The notes under the pieces are model-generated. The model made no database searches and was not told where the DNA came from. It was given only the letters and a program-made list of their open reading frames with translations. 64,000 nucleotides of DNA. It comes from Rhizopus arrhizus. Taxonomy: Eukaryota; Mucoromycota; Mucoromycetes; Mucorales; Rhizopodaceae. Positions 1 to 9,714 of this stretch are shown here, piece after piece (within the stretch, counting starts at the first letter, position 1; every line of letters starts with the position of its first letter). The position numbers and the translations under genes are program-made. The DNA lies in NCBI GenBank assembly GCA_024220505.1, contig JAKZZE010000021.1, positions 372,001 to 436,000 on the forward strand. Reading direction: 5' to 3'.

Positions 1-74
1 CCTCTAATAGCTTCATTTTTTTTCAAGCCAAACGTAAGTTAAAAGTAAATATTTCTAGAACAGAAATACAACAA

Positions 75-827
75 GTGGTTATACATGTAAGAAGTTGGGA
101 TCAGAATGAAGAGTTAAATATAGCACAACCACAAAAGAAAACGGTTATTTGGATTGGTAACGGGATCATGTTGAGACCTCGCTCGGATTTGGGACGTTTG
201 CAATATCAAAATGTCGACTTTACATGGTCAGACGATGGCCAGCTTTTGAGGGTTTCCTTGATATCAAGACAACCAAAAGAAAGTCAATGGAAAACAGCAA
301 AAATTGGAGTTGAAAGTCAGGTGGATGATATTGACTGTCCTGTGAGGACACTTAAAAACTTCATGGATCGCACGGCGAACATACGAGAGAACCTCTACAA
401 GGAGCATACATTATTTCTGGCAGATGTGGAAAAAGAAGATCAGATCAGACCTATAAGGCCAGCGACCATCGCATCATGGATACAACAAGCGATGCAAGGC
501 ACGGGCATTGATACAAGTATCCACAAAGCGCACTCACTGAGAGCAGCAGCAAGCACTTGGGCAGTAATGCATGGGTATAACATTGATCAGGTGAAGATGA
601 GATGGTTACTCGCTCTTCTGCTTTTAACTGGATCTCTTCATTACTTTTTATCTCCTAAATTGAAGCAAGAAAAAATGTTTAGAGCGCTTCAAAGATCTGA
701 AGAAAGAAGATTTAGAATTTTTTTATTATATATTGAATCTGAAAATAAAGCATGGCATGAGAGAGCCTTTATCATCACATCTCTACCTTTCACCCGGAAA
801 CTATGTGATTATAAGTATGCAAATTGA
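75..827 (+). mobile_element. Tyrosine-recombinase (DIRS-like) fragment, decayed
   Basis: Remnant of a retroelement or transposon tyrosine recombinase (phage-integrase fold), the enzyme that inserts DIRS/Ngaro-type elements. The catalytic domain is recognisable: a segment ending in HSLRAAASTWAV carries the H-x-x-R catalytic pair (around residues 154-157), preceded by a helix of the TIASWIQQA type found in these recombinases. After QVKMR the expected terminal region with the catalytic Tyr is not readable in this frame, so a frameshift or truncation is likely near position 605. There is no plausible ATG; the open frame simply begins near the window edge, so the 5' part of the element lies outside or is lost. 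I infer a dead copy. A Crypton-type recombinase is an alternative, but the HSLRAA context fits DIRS-like copies of Mucorales better. Confidence 0.6.
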
Positions 828-1017
828 TACAGTAAGCATTGTATATTCATATTTCAAAATATTTTCATTTACCTGTGAATTCAGCCAATACTCATCTCTT
901 CTTTCGATTGATGCAGACACTCAATACATCACTCATCAATGTTCTTTGCTTAACATTGCAGCTCTACGTTTATTATAGTGGCCATTTGATAAATTACTGT
1001 TTTTGAGTAATATTACA

Positions 1018-1031
1018 TCACTTGATTCTAT
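1018..1031. repeat. Target-site duplication, left copy
   Basis: TCACTTGATTCTAT, identical over 14 nt to positions 1243-1256. The two copies bracket the SINE-like insertion exactly. Confidence 0.85.
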
Positions 1032-1032
1032 T

Positions 1033-1063
<31 letters not shown>

Positions 1064-1242
1064 GGATTTTATTCGGATGCCGCATATTTAGCTGGTCATC
1101 ATAAGAAACATTTTAATAACAGGGCTTAAACCCACAAACAAACACAGAAAAACGGCCATGGAGATTTGAACTAGTGTCGCCAGACGAGAGACTAAACTAG
1201 CAGAAAGAACTTTTGACTACTTCGCTAGGGGGCTTTGCCCCC
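1032..1242 (-). mobile_element. SINE-like Pol III retroposon, complete
   Basis: Non-autonomous retroposon read on the minus strand. It begins with a GC-rich hairpin (GGGGGCAAAGCCCCC at about 1242-1228), continues with an A-box-like element at 1200-1189 (CTAGTTTAGTCT) and a B-box matching GTTCRANNC at 1171-1163 (GTTCAAATC), and ends in a pure poly(A) tail, seen as about 26 T on the plus strand after position 1031. The A-to-B spacing suits an internal RNA polymerase III promoter of tRNA origin. A perfect 14-bp duplication on both sides shows insertion by target-primed reverse transcription, so its enzyme must come from a LINE elsewhere. The intact duplication and unbroken tail suggest a young copy. 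Not related in sequence to the recombinase fragment upstream. Confidence 0.75.
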
Positions 1243-1256
1243 TCACTTGATTCTAT
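1243..1256. repeat. Target-site duplication, right copy
   Basis: Second perfect copy of the 14-nt duplication flanking the SINE-like element. Confidence 0.85.
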
Positions 1257-1583
1257 CACCTTGATTATATACACTATTTCCAGGAATAGATGTCGCGTTT
1301 ACTTGTCGCTTTTTTGTATATATTGTATTATAAACCTTGTGAAAAATGCGACTTTACTTTTTGAAAATGGTGTACGGTATTTTACCAGGCAATTAAAGAG
1401 AAGTCTTTAATATTTAGAGTTAATAATCATAGTCTGTTGTGGTAAATTGTATTAAGTCTCTCATCAACCTTTACAATTTTTCTACTAAAACTCTTGGCTT
1501 ATTCAATACAATAGGAGATACAATCATGTGTACTCATTTCAAAATTAATTTGTATTTTTTATGCAAGCATTATTTTTATTTTT
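1257..1583. other. AT-rich upstream region of RPS3
   Basis: No coding or RNA gene recognised. It holds the distal 5' flank of RPS3; the only distinct motif is the palindromic element at its right edge, listed separately. Confidence 0.5.
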
Positions 1584-1610
1584 CCGGTACGAATTAATCC
1601 GGCTCGGAGC
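1584..1610 (+). promoter_or_regulatory. Candidate ribosomal-protein promoter element (RPS3)
   Basis: 27-nt element starting CCGG and containing TCCGGCTCGGA, whose arms TCCG/CGGA are inverted. It lies 83 nt before the RPS3 ATG. An ungapped match of 20/27 occurs 78 nt before the RPS23 ATG (17638-17664), where it is in the opposite orientation relative to the gene. GC-rich sequence in otherwise AT-rich flanks and near-identical distances suggest a transcription-factor site. The function is inference. Confidence 0.5.
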
Positions 1611-1693
1611 ATTGGTTAGCATGATAGACAGAATTGGATAACAATCCTCCCCTCATCATGCACTAACACGAATCCTTCTCTTTTTCCATCATA

Positions 1694-2824
1694 ATGGCCG
1701 CCGTTCAAATTTCCAAGAAGAGAAAAGTAAATAAAAAATAATGATTGATGCCCATCCGTATTATTGGAAAAAGATGAAGAAAATTAAAGATGAAAGAGAG
1801 AATGGATGCATAGATAGAATGATGGAACAGTACGACACTCAGCAGTATCGCCCTCTTTCGTTTTTAATTGCTTTTTTTTCTTTCTTTTTAATGCGGGACA
1901 TCAACTACAGTTTTATTAAAAACGTTGAAACTAACCAATCTATATTTTACAATTACTTTCTCTCAATCCACTCAATAGTTCGTAAGTGAATATAATCTGT
2001 AAATTAATGAAAACTATAAGATTATAACACAATCTATAGGTTGCTGATGGTGTTTTCTATGCCGAATTAAATGAATTCCTTACTCGTGAACTTGCTGAAG
2101 CTGGTTACGCCGGTGTCGAAGTCCGTGTCACTCCCGCCCGTACCGAGTAAGAGAAAAGAGTTGAGAGAAAATATTCACTGACAACACTCGATAGAATCAT
2201 CATCCGTGCCACTCACACACAAAACGTTCTTGGTGAAAAGGGTCGTCGTATCCGTGAATTGACTACTCTTGTTCAAAAGCGTTTCAAGTTCCCCGAGAAC
2301 GCTGTTGAACTTTATGCCGAACGTGTTCAAAACCGTGGTCTCTGTGCCATTGCTCAGTGTGAATCTGTCAAATTCAAGCTTCTCAACGGTTTGGCCGTTC
2401 GTCGGTAAGTAGAAAGAGATTGAAAAAGAATGGAAGTCTCACAATGAATAGTGCCTGTTACGGTGTTATCCGTTTCGTTATGGAATCTGGTGCCAAGGGT
2501 TGTGAAGTCGTTGTCTCTGGTAAGGTACGTGCTGCCCGTGCCAAGGCCATGAAGTTTGCTGATGGTTTCATGATTCACTCTGGTAACCCTGCTCGTGAAT
2601 TCATCACGACTGCTGTTCGTCATGTTGATTTGCGTCAAGGTGTTTTGGGTATCAAGGTCAAGATCATGTTGGATAACGATCCCACTGGTCGTAACGGTCC
2701 CAAGCAAACTCTTCCTGATATCGTCACTATCCTTGAACCCAAGGATGAAGCTCCTATCACCGAACCTTCTGCTCAAGATTTCAGACCTGCTGCTGCCCCT
2801 GTTGAAGCTGTTGATGCCAACTAG
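1694..2824 (+). CDS. RPS3: 40S ribosomal protein S3 (uS3)
   Basis: Small-subunit ribosomal protein at the mRNA entry channel, with a KH domain. Four exons: 1694-1726, 2040-2146, 2195-2404 and 2452-2824, giving 240 aa, the usual length for eukaryotic uS3. The start [11 protein letters not shown] joins to [20 protein letters not shown], the family's conserved N-terminus; [19 protein letters not shown] is the KH-domain GxxG region, and [20 protein letters not shown] is the conserved C-domain. All introns are GT-AG; intron 1 is 313 nt and the others 47-48 nt, a first-intron-long pattern common in fungal ribosomal-protein genes. Codon use is strongly biased (GGT, AAG, GTC), as expected for very high expression. 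A palindromic promoter element shared with RPS23 lies 83 nt upstream of the ATG. Confidence 0.97.
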
Positions 2825-3023
2825 ATTTGTTAATTGTTAATAAATAAAAAAATTATTTTGTATACACACGCACACAACGAATAGAAAACAAGTGAATCTG
2901 CTGATAGCTGTCATTTCACCTGATAATTAATATGCATACAGTGTGTGTGCACATGTGAGTGTGGAAAAAATTGGAAAAGAGCGATTTTTTTTTATTTTTT
3001 ATTTTTTTTTCTTTCGAAAAAAC

Positions 3024-3353
3024 ATGAACTTGTTACAGTCACTACCTGGTGCATGGATAGACGATGATATTAAAATGGAAGAAAAAAATCTTATAAAAGC
3101 AAATGAGATTGACGTATTGAAACAAACAATTGAGACACTTAGGAAAGAAAAAGAAAGATTAGAAGAAACAAATCATATTGTGAAAAAGAGCATCGAAATA
3201 GTAGCCGAAAAGAGGTTATTAGCAGAACAAGCCAAATCAGACAGAAGGCTTGAAGACTACATTATCATCTCTAATCAAGAACGTGGACCAACCCAAGAGG
3301 AGTTGCTGGCTGCTGGTTTAGAAGGTTGGGAATGGATATCGACCGTTTGTTAG
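3024..3353 (+). CDS. Small coiled-coil protein, function unknown
   Basis: Single-exon gene for a 109-aa protein. The ATG at 3024 is chosen because upstream in-frame sequence is low-complexity phenylalanine-rich (poly-T DNA) and cannot be real protein. Residues about 20-75 are rich in E, K, L and I with heptad-like spacing (EIDVLKQTIETLRKEKERLE), so a coiled coil is likely. The C-terminus is more distinctive and may be a conserved globular tip (TQEELLAAGLEGWEWI). No signal peptide or membrane segment. It lies 200 nt downstream of RPS3 in the same direction. I do not recognise the family; a coiled-coil subunit of a larger complex is the most that can be inferred. Confidence 0.7.
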   Translation: MNLLQSLPGAWIDDDIKMEEKNLIKANEIDVLKQTIETLRKEKERLEETNHIVKKSIEIVAEKRLLAEQAKSDRRLEDYIIISNQERGPTQEELLAAGLEGWEWISTVC

Positions 3354-4247
3354 CGGACATTGAGGTTCTTTTTTTTTGTGCGTTGTGCTACGCATAAATA
3401 AACAGTCACTAATACATCTGTCTTCATTTTTGTCATAAAACAGTACATGCTCTTAACCATCACGCATATTTTCAAACTATTCATTTATTGTATTCTCTTT
3501 TAGTATAAGAAATTTATATAATCATAATAAACACATGTCAATTATTCTTTATGCTTTAAACTATTATCTAAGTTTTCTCTTTTGGATATTTAGTACTAAA
3601 CTAATGTACTTTACTTGTTAATCAAACGAAATCAGATGATGATATCAAGTTCAAAAATAGCTAAATTAATGGACATTAAGGAACGCAATAGCGCACTAGG
3701 GTGAGTTCTTCTTCTTATCAGATCAACTATCACAGCAATATTACTCTTTGTCTGTCTTCATTTAAAATGATCTTTAGAGGGGCTTCTCTTTTTTTTTCAG
3801 TATTTGCTAAAAAAAAAGCATGTATATCAATAGCTTAGACAGAAAAAAATAAAAATATGTCTTGATTCGCCTTCTATCCTCAAATAAAACAAATTTAATA
3901 TAAATAAAAGTTGAAATTGCTCATAGACTAATACATCATTGGTACTATGATCGATCTTTGTAGAAAAATCATTTGGTTTATAGAATCATGATGACTGTAC
4001 ACTTTGATATTAATGTTCCTTCATTATTTACTGACATACAAGAATTACTAAAGAATTAGAATTCTTGCAGTCCACGAGTCCTTTTCATCCTTTTTCGGAT
4101 TGTTCTTCAAGGCAAGGGCATGTAGCGGTATGCAAGATACCTCACACGTTATATTTACATATAATTAGTAGTTCAAGTTGTGTAAATAAAGCATACAACA
4201 AAGTCAATATGTTGTTTTCTATTATATGTACATCATTGTTTTTTTTA
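3354..4247. other. Intergenic, no gene seen
   Basis: AT-rich sequence between two converging genes. Only short chance reading frames and homopolymer runs were seen. Confidence 0.6.
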
Positions 4248-4605
4248 TTATTTCTTTTTGTTGGCTGCACGCTTTCCTTGACCTATACAAAAAAAATGAG
4301 AATCAATAAATCCACTTTTTATCCCTTATCATACCTTTCTTTGGTGCACCCTTTCCTCTTCTTTTTCTTCTTGCAATCTCATCAAGACGTTCCTTTTCTT
4401 CCAAATCAATTAAACCAAGTTGAGGATATAATGCCTTAATATCCCTGAAATGCACAATTTGTTTAGGATTGTAAGCTGTTAAAGTAGGCCCCAATAAACG
4501 TTGTCGAAGTATTTTATTTCCTGTACGTGCGCATGTTGGATTATAAACGTTGGAAAAGATTTTACAAGATAATTGTTGGAGTTGTGAGATTCTTCCTGTT
4601 GACAT
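4248..4605 (-). CDS. RSM27: Mitochondrial small-subunit ribosomal protein mS33
   Basis: Component of the mitochondrial ribosome small subunit. Two exons on the minus strand (4605-4335 and 4282-4248) separated by a 52-nt GT-AG intron; 101 aa, the family's typical size. The start MSTGRISQLQQLSCKIFSNV and the LRQRLLGP segment are family hallmarks, and the C-terminus RRKRRGKGAPKKGQGKRAAN is highly basic, as usual for mS33. The last exon encodes only 11 residues and a stop, so a reading that ignores the intron gives a wrong C-terminus. The ATG at 4605 is the first ATG in frame. No separate cleavable presequence is obvious, which is normal for this small protein. Confidence 0.92.
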
Positions 4606-6012
4606 TTTCAATAAAAAAAATCCTTCAAAAAAAAAAAAAATAGAAGGGGGTGATTTCCAAATAGGGTCCAGTGACTTGTTTTACATGAGTGGCTGACGGA
4701 CAAAAAATTCATGTGTTGTGCGAATAAGCTTTATTGATTATTTTGGGATTATATTAGTTCAAAGATAAAGCTGTATTTAAGTTTTTTCCTTACGTTATAA
4801 GCTCAAGTTTATTTGGTAATTGATGAATCAATCAAGTATAGGTACTTATTGTTTGTTTGAGACTATTGGAACCGCTACCATTTTAAAAGTTTGGATGAGG
4901 TACAGTCCTATCTTACTGCCACTTCAACCTTTTGGATTGCTACCTTGTTGTAAAGACAGTGAATCTGATACTGAATAATCGCACATGTCTTAGAAAGTGA
5001 TGTGCGTCCGTACTAGCATTAATTTTTGAAATAATTTTAAGAAATGCAAGGTTTTGTCAAGGATTGCTTACTTCTACTCATTTTGTATAGTCTAGTAACT
5101 TGAATACAATATAATGATAACAGAAGAGAGAATTAAAAGCGAGTGCATCCAATAAAGAATGAATTCAACATGATTTTTTTTAAAATTGAACTTAAATGGA
5201 AAAGTCTTGTTAACACTTTCTATTAACGTTCTTTTATTTTACATAGCTCCAGCTTGTTCTGTCGGTGAGCACTCATTACTTACATTGATTACTTTATGTA
5301 TTTGTTCCTAACAGAATAGGGAGCAATTGAGTGGTTATTGTCCAAATTTATTGAATACTCTGGATTAGACATTTGAAAATAAAAAGCTTTTGTGAACAAG
5401 TGGCAAAGGATAAATACACAGTATTTAGCACTTAAAACTACTCAAGTCAAAGCTTGGTCTCTTATTGTTCTTGTAATTTCTCATTAATGTCAAACAAGTG
5501 GTAAAAAATCCTTCCTTCTGGACATAAAAACATAACATTTGACAAAAAGTTAACGTTAGCAAACACCATTATTTCTATCTCTAGACAAGCAAGCAAATGC
5601 TACCTTGATTTAATGAGCATGGAGCGTGCAGGCATATATAAAGCAGTGTGATTCTGTTTAAAGAATTCTCTGCAATGAACAAAAAGAGGTCAAGACCATC
5701 AATACAATGTATGCTGAATAGTATGAAGATAAAGACAGTACATCTTCAATCAACACGGCCCATTCGTCTGTATTTTAGCTTTACTCTTATATGTAATTAT
5801 CTGAATAGCAAAAACAACAGCAAATAACCATTGAATTTGTTGAACAATTTGAAAATGTCATGCAAAACAAATATAAAATACTAATAGTAATCAAACCTAT
5901 TTGAATGATGGTGGCAATTTTTGATACTTATTTATTTTTACTATACTATGACCTGTTTAGTAGAAAAGAGAAAGTTTATTGATGATAACAAAAAAATTAA
6001 AGAAGTGTCAAA
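4606..6012. other. Intergenic, no gene seen
   Basis: 1.4 kb of AT-rich sequence from the mS33 promoter to the Tc1 element. No open frame with recognisable protein similarity and no RNA gene recognised. Confidence 0.55.
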
Positions 6013-7323
6013 TACAATGACACCAAATTAATTTTCGGACAAATTTATTGAAGATAATTTTAACCTCATAACAAAATAAAGTTGCCATCAATTCATTAAA
6101 AAAAATGTCAGCTCGAATCTCCATAGACTGCACACATGCCCTTTAATTATATCTGAAGATGAAACAAAAGAAAGTAAAGCACAGGGTTTTTTGTCTGATT
6201 AAAATACATCACACGATTAGAGAGATTACAGAACTTGTTGGCTTGAACAAGTCTACTGTGCAAGATATAAAAGCCAAGATTGACAACTATGGCAGCCCTT
6301 TGCCTCACAAGAAAAATGGCCGTCCATTGAAAATAAACAAATGAACTGAAAGGCACTTGAAGAGGATGATCAGAGAGGATCCTTTTGCCTCTTTTGAAGA
6401 GATAAATATGGAGCTAGCAAAGCTGAATGCTTTTATTTGTGTAGAAACTCTTTGATCGTATGTCGATCGACTCAACTTTAAATCGTACAGAGCAACACAC
6501 AAGCCTAAATTGAACGCAGGACACTGCAAAATTAGGCTTTGCTGGATGAAGGAACACATCAATTGGACCAAAGACCAATAGAGAAACGTTGTTTGGTCTG
6601 ATAAATCGTGATTTTGTATGTAAAGCAGTAAATGCGATAAAAGAGTACTCAGAAAAGAAGAAGAGCGTTATGACAAAAGAAATACAGTATCTACAGTCAA
6701 GTGGAGTGGTGATGGTGCTATGGTTTGGGGATGTTTTTGTGGAAGGAGGTTTCGGACCTTTAGAGATGATTGAAACCGGTTCTGTAGACCAAAAAACATA
6801 CATCAATATTTTGATCAATAGGTTTCATACTTGGTTTACAACTGCCGCGGTGCACCAGGAGAGGGATTTTATCTTCCAAGGGGATGGCGCTTCCTGTCAT
6901 ACAAGTGGAAGGAAACCCACCAAACTAGGGGTTTGAATACTGGCCTGCTCAAAGCCCTGATTTGAGCCCCATAAAGCATATTTGGAATGTTCTTGAAAGA
7001 CAAATTGAGAGAAAAAGATTGTCCATTAAAAACTTGCAGCAATTGAAGGTGGTTCTACAAGAAGAGTGGGCAAAACTGGATGATGAGTTCGCCGATCGGT
7101 TAGTTCGAAGCATGAAGAGGCGATGTGAAGCAGTTGTTGAAGTTAAACGCGGCGCAAGAGTACTGAGAATTATTTCATAGATATATTTTTAAAATAAGCA
7201 CCTGAACATGTCTTTTCTCAAAACTTGAAAACCCAAGCTTAGGTTCACAGGTATTAATTGGTCTTGAATTTACATGCAATATTTTTAAAATTTTTGTCCG
7301 AAAGTTTATTTGGTGTGATTGTA
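6013..7323 (+). mobile_element. Tc1-like DNA transposon, defective but with both ends
   Basis: About 1.3 kb element, the standard Tc1 size. The left end (TACAATGACACCAAATTAAT, from 6013) and the inverted right end (reverse complement TACAATCACACCAAATAAAC, ending at 7323) share the block CACCAAAT followed by TTTCGGACAAA. TA dinucleotides stand at both outer edges, as expected for Tc1/mariner insertion. Between them lies a transposase relic with several stops and frameshifts. Because both termini are still recognisable it could in principle be mobilised in trans, but terminal mismatches suggest it is old. Confidence 0.8.
6159..7180 (+). pseudogene. Tc1-family transposase pseudogene
   Basis: Decayed cut-and-paste transposase. 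The N-terminal paired-like helix-turn-helix is readable (TIREITELVGLNKSTVQDIK, about 6210-6269), followed by the GRP-type linker (KKNGRPLK) and then an in-frame stop. Downstream, in other frames, are the start of the catalytic domain (VVWSDKS region near 6590), a segment equivalent to MVWGCF with a small frameshift near 6725, the second Asp (FQGDGASCHTS, about 6880), and the LSPIKHIWNVLE block that normally carries the third acidic residue. Stops at about 6342, 6453, 6580 and 6936 and at least two frameshifts rule out function. The order and spacing of motifs match a complete Tc1 transposase of about 340 aa. Confidence 0.8.
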
Positions 7324-7329
7324 TAAATA

Positions 7330-8276
7330 CACAAAATACCTCCAAATTCCCCAAAGAGGTGATCAACGCGATCTGGTCGACTATAACGATTGAAACAAGT
7401 TCTGCGAATGAAACGAACTTGGAATGATTACAAAAATTTCCACCTGTGGAAAAAAATTTACGCAATGGGCTGAAGCAAACACTCATTGATTTACCTCGAT
7501 TTCTCTGGACGCAACATATTAATACTGATACTCCAGAAGAATACTAGTTTTGTAATACTGTCAAGTTTGTGTTGACCGGCTTTACTGATACTTGCTGTAT
7601 TGCCGCCATCGATATCGAGTCTTGCACCGATTATGAACGGACGTGGTGGGTTAGGTATGTTGTGCCCATCTTCCAAACATTTGCTAATCAAACTGGAACA
7701 CTCTCTTTTGACTGGCGCGAAGTTGAGACCTCCCATTATGCATTAGAGGGTATGAATGATTTCTTTGAGAAGGGCAATCCGCGATATGCTAATGGTCTGG
7801 CTTATGATATCAAATTCGGTGAACGAGTAGTCTTGGAAGGATCATCGAGCCAAAATAAAGCGAATATGAACAGGATAGTCGATGACAGCCTCAAACAACT
7901 CAGCTCTCTCATGAAAATGCGCAAAGGTATCGTGAACCCCCATTTGAATGCAAGCTTTACGACACTTTTAGCAATAAAGGTATTTGGTATCCAATCCGTG
8001 AAAACCAACATTGTTTTATTTGTGGTCCAATTTAACGATGAAGGTCGCTTCATTTATCATGAAGTAAGTGCAGCAAATATCCCGACAAAGTTTACTCAAA
8101 GGAGTAAATTACTCAAGGTCTTTGAAATTATATGCTATCTATTCATTGGCTTGAAAGAACAAGAAGTGAATTACAGGGCCCCAGAAGACGAGAAACAGGG
8201 TGCAATAGTCGTGTTATCTCAGCATTCAGTTCGTGCAAAACTTCACGAAAATTCTTCTAATTGCTCTCTCCATTAA
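7330..8276 (+). pseudogene. Decayed gene of unknown family
   Basis: A 235-codon open stretch (7569-8276) continues upstream as readable protein broken by stops (SKFPKEVINAIWSTITIETS around 7340-7400, a stop at about 7424, then RFLWTQHINTDTPEEY near 7500-7545 followed by a stop). The readable part includes YERTWWVRYVVPIFQTFANQ and YHEVSAANIPTKFTQRSKLL. It resembles hypothetical proteins I associate with expanded, transposon-linked families in Mucorales, but I cannot assign a function. The Tc1 element ends 7 nt before this region, so its insertion may have cut off the 5' end. No start codon at the natural N-terminus is evident. Confidence 0.5.
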
Positions 8277-8319
8277 ATGAAATAACAGTTTTATTCTACC
8301 CTTCTCAGTGAAAACTTAA

Positions 8320-9102
8320 TTATCTCGCATCATAAAAATAAAAAAGCATGAGCGGGTCAAAACGATTTAAAACGATTTGGCTGTAGCCAGGCTCTAGATT
8401 TTTTTTTTTTTTTTTACAAAACCAAACAAAGTACTTTTGGATACTTTTAATTCTATGGATACTTTGTCTTAAGTGCTTCATCACGTCGTCCAAGATGACT
8501 GGAGGGTTCGCATCATTGCACTCAAGAATAACTTTTTTGTGCTCCTCATTAGGAATGTGTGGACGACCAGTCTTTCTCCGTTTCTCAAAGATACTATTAG
8601 AATCTCTCTCGTACTGTTCAGTCCATTTTTGTACTGTACGAACGTGAATTCCAAACTGTGTTGCAGCAGCAGCCACATTTAAACATTCCTCAAGCAACAG
8701 CTTGAAGAACCTCATTTTGTCCTGATCAAAATAGCGTGTGTAATTCTGTTTTATTAATGCTTCCCTCATAATAACATCACTATGAGGCTTTACCACATCC
8801 TTTTCTATATGAACTATCTCTATCCCTTTCTAGCTTTCCAGAGGCAGTTGAGCTAAATATTGTGTATGAGAGTTCAATGTTCCAAAACGAAACTGCTCCT
8901 CATCAACAATATAATCCATTGGTTCAGGCCTTCCATACTCGTCGACGACAGAGCCTTTCCCATTTTCATATAAGAACTGAATGTTCATTATCATGTGGTT
9001 TCTGGTGTAATTGCGGAAAAGAAATAAAAGAAAGATGAGCACTTGGTGTGCTCTAATATATCCAAAGATGCCAAGGCTTGTACTACAAAACATTCCTGGC
9101 AA
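8320..9102 (-). pseudogene. IS630/Tc1-superfamily transposase, N-terminal relic
   Basis: Minus-strand relic in two frames. The upstream part (9102-8830) contains a typical acidic leader (GSVVDEYGRPEPMDYIVDEE). After a stop and frame change (8796-8420) comes a helix-turn-helix region with AAAATQFGIHVRTVQKWTEQ and the linker KRRKTGRPHIPNEEHKKVIL. This is the DNA-binding half of the IS630-like transposases frequent in Mucorales. The DDE catalytic domain is absent: after KYFVWF the sequence runs into a 17-nt homopolymer and unrelated DNA. A truncated, inactive copy. Confidence 0.65.
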
Positions 9103-9714
9103 TAGGACATCCAGTTTGTCAGTGAAGACGCATTTACATTGGATACAACATGAATTTTGTTCTCACCATTGGGTGCATTTGTTTTCCACCAAATGTGAAT
9201 TTACTTTCTGGAAAGAGTGCATATTTAATTTTGTTAGTAATCTGAGGGCTGAATGTTTAATAGGTTGCTTTTTTAGAAACGGAAGAGCCATTTTAAAGTT
9301 GCATAGGCTTACAGTCAAAGAGTTATGAAACAAGATAATGCTTTAGACTGATAAGATCTTAAAAAATACATATAAAAACTGTTTTGTTTACTAATTACTG
9401 TACCTTTCAAAACCTGTGTTACAATTATGAAGATTAAACAAATGAAGATGCGCTAAAAAGAGCCGATCTGTTTGAAGTTCTTTTAATAATTCAATGCCCG
9501 GCGTTTGTGTAGCCTGTTGTAAAATAGCACACTTCGTTCTCCACTCCTTTACTCTCCTTCTTTCTTTTTACTATTCACTCTTCTTCCTAATTTTGCTTGG
9601 TTTTCCTTTGTTTCTTCTGGTTTTTATTCGTTTCACCCTTCACGTTCATTTTTTTCTTTTCTTATTCTTTTGTAAATCTCTCATATATAATTATCGCAAT
9701 TCATTTCAATCCAG
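9103..9714. other. Intergenic, promoter side of the DUF726 gene
   Basis: No gene recognised. The last 150 nt before the ATG at 9715 are strongly pyrimidine-rich (CTTTT/TTCTT runs), a common 5'-UTR or core-promoter feature here. Confidence 0.5.

Noticed and set aside
1130..1210. Functional tRNA gene
   Set aside because: A- and B-box-like motifs are present but no acceptor stem or anticodon arm can be closed; the poly(A) tail and target duplication show a SINE instead.
2354..2776. 140-codon minus-strand frame inside RPS3
   Set aside because: Antisense of conserved ribosomal-protein exons.
4895..4925. Transposon end (GAGGTACAGT) resembling sequence at 49055
   Set aside because: Only a 10-nt match followed by divergence and no partner end in inverted orientation.
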